This document shows, one piece after another, positions 56,008 to 64,000 of a stretch of DNA of 64,000 nt. Under the pieces are notes generated by a model that saw only the letters and a list, made by a program, of their open reading frames with translations, was not told the DNA's origin and made no database searches. Source of the DNA: Lytechinus pictus (lineage: Eukaryota; Echinodermata; Echinoidea; Temnopleuroida; Toxopneustidae); contig NC_087256.1 in assembly GCF_037042905.1 (NCBI RefSeq), forward strand, positions 26,741,501 through 26,805,500, written 5' to 3'. Positions within the stretch are counted from its first letter, which is position 1. Every line of letters begins with the position of its first letter. The translations under genes were made by a program, and so were the position numbers.

Positions 56008-56502
56008 TCAGCTAATTTCCATTTTCCCATTCTTTTTAGGGTTGGAGGTAACATTGGTAGATTGATTGATAAATACTTCACTTCACTTCAAATTTTAAGC
56101 AATAATTAGAAATAAAGGCGAAATATAAGGCTGTAATAAACCTCCTCGAATAAATGAATAAACGATAATTTACATTAAAGGCGAAATATAAGGCTGTAAT
56201 AAACCTCCTCGAATAAATGAATAAACGATAATTTACATTAATACAAAATTTAAAATATGTAAATGTATATCACTTGACAAATAATCCAAGCGCAAAGTGT
56301 TTGCTATTACATACATATATTTTTAATACTGATTAATACTGACTTGAACGTCAATAAATAATTCGAACGCGAAGCGTGAGCTTACATTTTTTCTATAACG
56401 ATGTGCCTAATTTAAAAGTTTTGCTTTTTTGCCAACTCGCAGTCTCATTATCATGATCATTTTATAATTTTCTTCAGAGTACTCCCTCTAGGTGCAGCGA
56501 TC

Positions 56503-56575
56503 GGTCTGTTAGCTCAGTCGGCAGAGCATCGTGCTAATAACGCGAGGGTCATGAGTTCGAGCCTCATATAGACCA
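56503..56575 (+). tRNA. tRNA-Ile(AAT)
   Basis: Exact consensus. Confidence 0.94.
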
Positions 56576-56938
56576 TCAGATGCTATTTTTCTTTTTTTTT
56601 AGAGGGGGTGAATGTTGGTACTCATCTCCATGAAACAATCTAAGATAAGGAAAAGGGTGTGACGAGACCCCTGGCACCATCGACAAGGACCACTGACAGC
56701 ATGCAATGCCTGCCACCCATACATGTTCTTTTGAACGATGATCATTATGGGAAAAGTGGGATTGTAAAAGAAAGAGCAATGATGACGAAAGGCCCCATTA
56801 ATTCCAAACACTAAAATTCATATTTCAAAGTTTTATAACCACATTTCCAAAATATTTGGAGTGACGAATATATATGTCGCATGGGTTTTAGGAGATCTCA
56901 GTCGATGAGAACGCTTGAGAAGGAAAAGAAAAACAAAA

Positions 56939-57010
56939 GGGCTTGTCCGGGAATCGAACCCGGGGCCTCTCGCACCCAAAGCGAGAATCATGCCACTAGA
57001 CAAACAAGCC
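56939..57010 (-). tRNA. tRNA-Pro(TGG), G9T
   Basis: One change at position 9, between acceptor and D stems. The same private change is in 63131. Confidence 0.88.
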
Positions 57011-57425
57011 TCATCTGTTTCCATTTGTCAAACCTCCTCTGCTCTTATTTTCTTCTTGTTTCATTTTATTTGGTAAGTGGGTCAAGAAAAGAAACAACTT
57101 CGACTTGATAATGTGCAAGTAAGTATAAAAAATATTTATATAAGACAAAGTATATCACTTTAAATATAATCCGAAGGCAAAGTGCTTGCTATATTTTTTA
57201 CACTGACTTATACTGACTTGAAAACTGGACATTTCAAGTACCGTTTGAATTCATGAATTAAATAAGTATGTCAATAAATAAGTAATGCAAACACGAAGCG
57301 TGAGCTTACCTTTTCCGACACGATGGGCTTAACCTGAAAGGTTTGCTTTTTTTGCCATCTCTTAGTCTCAATATCATGTTCATTTTAAAATTTTCTTCAG
57401 AGTACTCCCTCTAGGTGCAGCGATC

Positions 57426-57498
57426 GGTCTGTTAGCTCAGTCGGCAGAGCATCGTGCTAATAACGCGAGGGTCATGAGTTCGAGCCTCATATAGACCA
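57426..57498 (+). tRNA. tRNA-Ile(AAT)
   Basis: Exact consensus. Confidence 0.94.
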
Positions 57499-57929
57499 TC
57501 AGCTAATTTCCATTTTCCCATTCTTTTTAGGGTTGGAGGTAACATTGGTAGATTGATTGATAAATACTTCACTTCACTTCAAATTTTAAACAATAATTAG
57601 AAATAAAGGCGAAATATAAGGCTGTAATAAACCTCCTCGAATAAATGAATAAACGATAATTTACATTAATACAAAATTTAAAATATGTAAATGTATATCA
57701 CTTGACAAATAATCCAAGCGCAAAGTGCTTGCTATTACATACATATATTTTTAATACTGATTAATACTGACTTGAATGTCAATAAATAATTCGAACGCGA
57801 AGCGTGAGCTTACATTTTTTTATAACGATGTGCCTAATTTGAAAGTTTTGCTTTTTTGCCAACTCGCAGTCTCATTATCATGATCATTTTATAATTTTCT
57901 TCAGAGTACTCCCTCTAGGTGCAGCGATC

Positions 57930-58002
57930 GGTCTGTTAGCTCAGTCGGCAGAGCATCGTGCTAATAACGCGAGGGTCATGAGTTCGAGCCTCATATAGAC
58001 CA
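57930..58002 (+). tRNA. tRNA-Ile(AAT)
   Basis: Exact consensus. Confidence 0.94.
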
Positions 58003-58369
58003 TCAGATTCTATTTTTTCCTATTTTTAGAGGGGGTGAATGTTGGTACTCATCTCCATGAAACAATCAAAGATAAGGAAAGGGTGTGACGAATCCCCTGG
58101 CACCATCGACAAGGACCACTGACAGCATGCAATGCCTGACCTGACACCCATACATTTTCTTTTGAACGACGATCATTATGGGAAAAGTAGGATTGTAAAA
58201 GAAAGAACAATGATGACGAAAGGCCCCATTAATTCCAAACATTAAAATTCATATTTCAAAGTTTTATAACCACATTTCCAAAATATTTGGAGTGACGGAT
58301 AAATATGTCGCATGGGTTTTAGGAGATCTCAGTCGATGAGAACGCTTGAGAAGGAAAAGAAAAACAAAA

Positions 58370-58441
58370 GGGCTTGTCCGGGAATCGAACCCGGGGCCTC
58401 TCGCACCCAAAGCGAGAATCATGCCACTAGACCAACAAGCC
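58370..58441 (-). tRNA. tRNA-Pro(TGG)
   Basis: Exact consensus. Confidence 0.94.
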
Positions 58442-58807
58442 TCACCTGATTCCGATGCAAACCCAATACTCTGAAGTCGAATTCAATTTTACACCATTTT
58501 GTTGTAGATTGACATAAATGTCCATGGCAACACATGACGCTAACCCCCTCCCCCTCCATATGAACATAATAAACTTTAAGGTGACACATAGAATAATGAA
58601 TTCTGATCGCGTTTCGCGTTTGCATTGCCTGCTTAAATGAAAACCATATATATATCACAATAATACAAAATAAAAAAAATGAAATTTACAATTCCAAATG
58701 TTGCAACCAATCAAAATTTCCTAAATATTTGGAGAGACGAAGAGCCTGCCTATCATGGACAGCTTACTCTTCAGGAGATGAGACAGAGAAGGAAAAATAA
58801 TGCATAA

Positions 58808-58879
58808 GGGCTTGTCCGGGAATCGAACCCGGGGCCTCTCGCACCCAAAGCGAGAATCATGCCACTAGACCAACAAGCC
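58808..58879 (-). tRNA. tRNA-Pro(TGG)
   Basis: Exact consensus. Confidence 0.94.
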
Positions 58880-59261
58880 TCATCTGGTTCCATTTGTAAA
58901 ACCTCATCTGCTCTTATTTTCTTCTTGTTTCATTTTATTTGGTAAGTGGGTCAAGAAAAGAAACAACTTCGACTTGATAATGTGTAAGTAAGTATAAAAA
59001 AATCTTTATATAAGACAAAGTATATCACCTTTTTACACTGACTAATACCGACTTGAAAACTGGACATTTCAAGCACCGTTTGAATTCATGAATTAAATAA
59101 GTATGTCAATAAATAAGTAATGCAAACACGAAGCGTGGGCTAACCCTTTTCCTACACGATGGGCTTAACATGAAAGGTTTGCTTTTTTTGCCAAGTCTAA
59201 GTCTCAATATCATCTTTATTTTATAATTTTCTTCATAGTAATCCCTCATTGAGCAGCAATC

Positions 59262-59334
59262 GGTCTGTTAGCTCAGTCGGCAGAGCATCGTGCTAATAAC
59301 GCGAGGGTCATGAGTTCGAGCCTCGTATAGACCA
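59262..59334 (+). tRNA. tRNA-Ile(AAT)
   Basis: One T-stem change (CTCGT), still paired as T-G. Confidence 0.9.
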
Positions 59335-59701
59335 TCACCTGCTCTGTTTTTTTTATTTTTCGAGGGGATGAATGTTGGTACTCTTCTCCTTAAAACAATA
59401 AAAGATAAGGAAAAGGGTGTGGCGAGACCCCTGGCACCATCGACAAGGACCACTGACGCCATGCAATGCCTGCCACCCATACATTTTCTTTTGAACGACG
59501 ATCATGATATGGTATGGGAAAATTGGGATTATAAAATATAGAACAATGATGACGGAAGGCCCCGTTGATTCCAAAAATTGAAATTCATATTTCAAAGTTT
59601 TTTAACCATATTTCCAAAATATTTGGAGTGACGAATATATATGTCGCATGATTTTTTGGAGATATCAGTCGATTAGACTGAGAAGGAAAAATAATGCGTA
59701 G

Positions 59702-59773
59702 GGGCTTATCCGGGAATCGAACCCGGGGCCTCTCGCACCCAAAGCGAGAATCATGCCACTAGACCAACAAGCC
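59702..59773 (-). tRNA. tRNA-Pro(TGG)
   Basis: One acceptor change giving a G-U pair (ATAAGCC). Confidence 0.88.
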
Positions 59774-60148
59774 TCATCTGGTTCCGATGCAAACCCAATA
59801 CCCTAAAGTCCAATATAATTTTTCCACCATTTATGTTTTAGATTGACATAAATGTCCATGGCAACTCATGATGCTAACCCCCTCCCCCTCCATATGAATA
59901 TAAACTTTGAAGGTTATGGGTTATCACATAGAATAATGAATTTTGATCGCGCTTCGTGTTCGCATCGCCTGCTTAAATGAGAACCATATCTCACTATAAT
60001 AAAAAAAAAAATATAAAAAATTGAAGTTCCTTTTCCAAATTTAGCAACCAAATTAAACTTCCAAAATATTTGTAGAGACAAAGAGCCTGCCTATCATGGA
60101 CAGTTTACTCTTCAGGAGATGAGACAGAGAAGGAAAAATAATGCATAA

Positions 60149-60220
60149 GGGCTTGTCCGGGAATCGAACCCGGGGCCTCTCGCACCCAAAGCGAGAATCA
60201 TGCCACTAGACCAACAAGCC
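60149..60220 (-). tRNA. tRNA-Pro(TGG)
   Basis: Exact consensus; equals 53957 plus 6192. Confidence 0.94.
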
Positions 60221-60635
60221 TCATCTGATTCCATTTGTCAAACCTCCTCTGCTCTTATTTTCTTCTTGTTTCATTTTATTTGGTAAGTGGGTCAAGAAAA
60301 GAAACAACTTCGACTTGATAATGTGTAAGTTAGTATAAAAAATATTTATATAAGACAAAGTATATCACTTTAAATATAATCCGAAGGCAAAGTGCTTGCT
60401 ATATTTTTTACACTGACTTATACTGACTTGAAAACTGGACATTTCAAGCACCGTTTGAATTCATGAATTAAATAAGTATGTCAATAAATAAGTAATGCAA
60501 ACACGAAGCGTGAGCTTACCTTTTCCGACACGATGGGCTTAACCTGAAAGGTTTGCTTTTTTTGCCAACTCTTAGTCTCAATATCATGTTCATTTTAAAA
60601 TTTTCTTCAGAGTACTCCCTCTAGGTGCAGCGATC

Positions 60636-60708
60636 GGTCTGTTAGCTCAGTCAGCGGAGCATCGTGCTAATAACGCGAGGGTCATGAGTTCGAGCCTCAT
60701 ATAGACCA
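60636..60708 (+). tRNA. tRNA-Ile(AAT), D-loop variant
   Basis: Same AGTCAGCG D loop as 54444. Confidence 0.75.
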
Positions 60709-61203
60709 TCAGCTAATTTCCATTTTCCCATTCTTTTTAGGGTTGGAGGTAACATTGGTAGATTGATTGATAAATACTTCACTTCACTTCAAATTTTAAG
60801 CAATAATTAGAAATAAAGGCGAAATATAAGGCTGTAATAAACCTCCTCGAATAAATGAATAAACGATAATTTACATTAAAGGCGAAATATAAGGCTGTAA
60901 TAAACCTCCTCGAATAAATGAATAAACGATAATTTACATTAATACAAAATTTAAAATATGTAAATGTATATCACTTGACAAATAATCCAAGCGCAAAGTG
61001 TTTGCTATTACATACATATATTTTTAATACTGATTAATACTGACTTGAATGTCAATAAATAATTCGAACGCGAAGCGTGAGCTTACATTTTTTCTATAAC
61101 GATGTGCCTAATTTAAAAGTTTTGCTTTTTTGCCAACTCGCAGTCTCATTATCATGATCATTTTATAATTTTCTTCAGAGTACTCCCTCTAGGTGCAGCG
61201 ATC

Positions 61204-61276
61204 GGTCTGTTAGCTCAGTCGGCAGAGCATCGTGCTAATAACGCGAGGGTCATGAGTTCGAGCCTCATATAGACCA
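61204..61276 (+). tRNA. tRNA-Ile(AAT)
   Basis: Exact consensus. Confidence 0.94.
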
Positions 61277-61639
61277 TCAGATGCTATTTTTCTTTTTTTT
61301 TAGAGGGGGTGAATGTTGGTACTCATCTCCATGAAACAATCTAAGATAAGGAAAAGGGTGTGACGAGACCCCTGGCACCATCGACAAGGACCACTGACAG
61401 CATGCAATGCCTGCCACCCATACATGTTCTTTTGAACGATGATCATTATGGGAAAAGTGGGATTGTAAAAGAAAGAGCAATGATGACGAAAGGCCCCATT
61501 AATTCCAAACACTAAAATTCATATTTCAAAGTTTTATAACCACATTTCCAAAATATTTGGAGTGACGAATATATATGTCGCATGGGTTTTAGGAGATCTC
61601 AGTCGATGAGAACGCTTGAGAAGGAAAAGAAAAACAAAA

Positions 61640-61711
61640 GGGCTTGTCCGGGAATCGAACCCGGGGCCTCTCGCACCCAAAGCGAGAATCATGCCACTAG
61701 ACCAACAAGCC
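61640..61711 (-). tRNA. tRNA-Pro(TGG)
   Basis: Exact consensus. Confidence 0.94.
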
Positions 61712-62126
61712 TCATCTGTTTCCATTTGTCAAACCTCCTCTGCTCTTATTTTCTTCTTGTTTCATTTTATTTGGTAAGTGGGTCAAGAAAAGAAACAACT
61801 TCGACTTGATAATGTGCAAGTAAGTATAAAAAATATTTATATAAGACAAAGTATATCACTTTAAATATAATCCGAAGGCAAAGTGCTTGCTATATTTTTT
61901 ACACTGACTTATACTGACTTGAAAACTGGACATTTCAAGTACCGTTTGAATTCATGAATTAAATAAGTATGTCAATAAATAAGTAATGCAAACACGAAGC
62001 GTGAGCTTACCTTTTCCGACACGATGGGCTTAACCTGAAAGGTTTGCTTTTTTTGCCATCTCTTAGTCTCAATATCATGTTCATTTTAAAATTTTCTTCA
62101 GAGTACTCCCTCTAGGTGCAGCGATC

Positions 62127-62199
62127 GGTCTGTTAGCTCAGTCGGCAGAGCATCGTGCTAATAACGCGAGGGTCATGAGTTCGAGCCTCATATAGACCA
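62127..62199 (+). tRNA. tRNA-Ile(AAT)
   Basis: Exact consensus. Confidence 0.94.
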
Positions 62200-62694
62200 T
62201 CAGCTAATTTCCATTTTCCCATTCTTTTTAGGGTTGGAGGTAACATTGGTAGATTGATTGATAAATACTTCACTTCACTTCAAATTTTAAGCAATAATTA
62301 GAAATAAAGGCGAAATATAAGGCTGTAATAAACCTCCTCGAATAAATGAATAAACGATAATTTACATTAAAGGCGAAATATAAGGCTGTAATAAACCTCC
62401 TCGAATAAATGAATAAACGATAATTTACATTAATACAAAATTTAAAATATGTAAATGTATATCACTTGACAAATAATCCAAGCGCAAAGTGTTTGCTATT
62501 ACATACATATATTTTTAATACTGATTAATACTGACTTGAACGTCAATAAATAATTCGAACGCGAAGCGTGAGCTTACATTTTTTCTATAACGATGTGCCT
62601 AATTTAAAAGTTTTGCTTTTTTGCCAACTCGCAGTCTCATTATCATGATCATTTTATAATTTTCTTCAGAGTACTCCCTCTAGGTGCAGCGATC

Positions 62695-62767
62695 GGTCTG
62701 TTAGCTCAGTCGGCAGAGCATCGTGCTAATAACGCGAGGGTCATGAGTTCGAGCCTCATATAGACCA
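62695..62767 (+). tRNA. tRNA-Ile(AAT)
   Basis: Exact consensus. Confidence 0.94.
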
Positions 62768-63130
62768 TCAGATGCTATTTTTCTTTTTTTTTAGAGGGGG
62801 TGAATGTTGGTACTCATCTCCATGAAACAATCTAAGATAAGGAAAAGGGTGTGACGAGACCCCTGGCACCATCGACAAGGACCACTGACAGCATGCAATG
62901 CCTGCCACCCATACATGTTCTTTTGAACGATGATCATTATGGGAAAAGTGGGATTGTAAAAGAAAGAGCAATGATGACGAAAGGCCCCATTAATTCCAAA
63001 CACTAAAATTCATATTTCAAAGTTTTATAACCACATTTCCAAAATATTTGGAGTGACGAATATATATGTCGCATGGGTTTTAGGAGATCTCAGTCGATGA
63101 GAACGCTTGAGAAGGAAAAGAAAAACAAAA

Positions 63131-63202
63131 GGGCTTGTCCGGGAATCGAACCCGGGGCCTCTCGCACCCAAAGCGAGAATCATGCCACTAGACAAACAAG
63201 CC
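63131..63202 (-). tRNA. tRNA-Pro(TGG), G9T
   Basis: Shares the private position-9 change with 56939. Confidence 0.88.
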
Positions 63203-63617
63203 TCATCTGTTTCCATTTGTCAAACCTCCTCTGCTCTTATTTTCTTCTTGTTTCATTTTATTTGGTAAGTGGGTCAAGAAAAGAAACAACTTCGACTTGA
63301 TAATGTGCAAGTAAGTATAAAAAATATTTATATAAGACAAAGTATATCACTTTAAATATAATCCGAAGGCAAAGTGCTTGCTATATTTTTTACACTGACT
63401 TATACTGACTTGAAAACTGGACATTTCAAGTACCGTTTGAATTCATGAATTAAATAAGTATGTCAATAAATAAGTAATGCAAACACGAAGCGTGAGCTTA
63501 CCTTTTCCGACACGATGGGCTTAACCTGAAAGGTTTGCTTTTTTTGCCATCTCTTAGTCTCAATATCATGTTCATTTTAAAATTTTCTTCAGAGTACTCC
63601 CTCTAGGTGCAGCGATC

Positions 63618-63690
63618 GGTCTGTTAGCTCAGTCGGCAGAGCATCGTGCTAATAACGCGAGGGTCATGAGTTCGAGCCTCATATAGACCA
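63618..63690 (+). tRNA. tRNA-Ile(AAT)
   Basis: Exact consensus; last copy before the window edge. Confidence 0.94.
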
Positions 63691-64000
63691 TCAGCTAATT
63701 TCCATTTTCCCATTCTTTTTAGGGTTGGAGGTAACATTGGTAGATTGATTGATAAATACTTCACTTCACTTCAAATTTTAAACAATAATTAGAAATAAAG
63801 GCGAAATATAAGGCTGTAATAAACCTCCTCGAATAAATGAATAAACGATAATTTACATTAATACAAAATTTAAAATATGTAAATGTATATCACTTGACAA
63901 ATAATCCAAGCGCAAAGTGCTTGCTATTACATACATATATTTTTAATACTGATTAATACTGACTTGAATGTCAATAAATAATTCGAACGCGAAGCGTGAG

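Larger units (their letters stand above)
53525..57808 (+). repeat. Higher-order repeat, first copy (offset 6192 bp)
   Basis: Nearly the same sequence returns at 59714-64000. The offset is about 6189 at the left edge and 6192 after an A-run difference near 60000. Private variants are shared, for example G18A in the tRNA at 54444 and 60636, and CAAACAAGCC at 57001 and 63193. Confidence 0.9.
53957..58369 (+). repeat. Three tandem 1491-bp-type units, copy 1
   Basis: Units start at the Pro copies 53957, 55448 and 56939; the third is 1431 bp because a 63-bp internal duplication is single there. Each unit holds one Pro (minus) and two Ile (plus) copies. Confidence 0.92.
34870..64000. repeat. Tandem tRNA-Ile / tRNA-Pro gene array, runs off the window
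   Basis: Holds 32 plus-strand tRNA-Ile-type and 30 minus-strand tRNA-Pro-type copies in related spacers. Two spacer types follow a Pro copy: one (TTTGGTAAGTGGGT...) leads to the next Ile copy, the other (GATGCAAACCCAATACCC...GATCGCG(T/C)TTCGCG) leads to another Pro copy. Units on the left are shorter-range and diverged, those on the right nearly identical. No protein gene is seen; all frames here are translations of spacer or of antisense tRNA. Confidence 0.95.
59714..64000 (+). repeat. Higher-order repeat, second copy, cut by window end
   Basis: Counterpart of 53525-57808. Contains unit starts at 60149, 61640 and 63131. Continues beyond the window. Confidence 0.9.

Noticed and set aside
55342-63300. 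Repeated reading frames such as MFGINGAFRHHCSFF or ACPGIEPGASRTQSENHA in many array units
   Set aside because: They are translations of spacer DNA or of the antisense strand of tRNA-Pro (the GIEPGASRTQ part is the T and anticodon arms). Recurrence reflects array copying, not protein conservation.
34870-64000. CRISPR-like or bacterial repeat array
   Set aside because: Repeats are tRNA genes in a eukaryotic intergenic setting with long homologous spacers; no cas genes or short unique spacers.
53525-64000. Higher-order repeat dismissed as an assembly artefact
   Set aside because: Cannot be excluded, but the two copies differ at some sites (for example the A run near 60000 and the GCGCTTCGTG change at about 59950), so they are not a literal duplication of the same reads.

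Overview
The window is animal nuclear DNA, most likely from an echinoderm (a sea urchin or close relative). The evidence is one multi-exon gene with GT-AG introns, many small foldback elements, tRNA-headed SINEs with AATAATAAT...ATTTATATAGCGC tails, frequent ACATGTAC palindromes and long homopolymer G/C runs. The taxon is inferred from sequence style only. There are no operons, ribosome binding sites, CRISPR arrays or viral genes.

Positions 1-9.8 kb are intergenic, with microsatellites and several terminal-inverted-repeat elements. From about 29.1 kb down to 9.83 kb on the minus strand lies the only protein-coding gene I can support. I assembled seven coding exons, all joined by phase-0 introns, giving 647 residues. 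It encodes a coiled-coil adaptor with a UBAN-like ubiquitin-binding segment (Y-x2-DF-x2-E) and a C-terminal CCHC zinc finger of the NEMO/optineurin/ABIN type, so probably an NF-kappaB or selective-autophagy adaptor. A non-coding first exon with a six-codon upstream ORF is proposed near 29 kb. The introns carry SINEs, TTAA-flanked foldbacks and a row of duplicated splice-acceptor fragments.

Positions 29.3-34.9 kb are a transposon-rich junction: one isolated tRNA-Ile copy on the minus strand, a TTAA-flanked element, a hAT-like element with a perfect 8-bp target duplication, a detached fragment of array spacer and a hairpin.

From about 34.87 kb to the end, where the window cuts it, is a tandem array of tRNA genes. 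It holds 32 plus-strand tRNA-Ile(AAT) copies and 30 minus-strand tRNA-Pro-type copies. Seventeen Ile copies (including the isolated one) and 12 Pro copies match their consensus exactly; the rest show graded decay. Four Pro-type copies have a UCG (Arg) anticodon in an otherwise tRNA-Pro body. Five Ile copies have lost U33 yet were amplified with the array. The right half is a higher-order repeat with a 1491-bp unit inside a 6192-bp unit. The middle shows older nested duplications with offsets near 4.63 and 3.18 kb. One array spacer contains a mariner-like foldback whose empty site is visible in the neighbouring unit.
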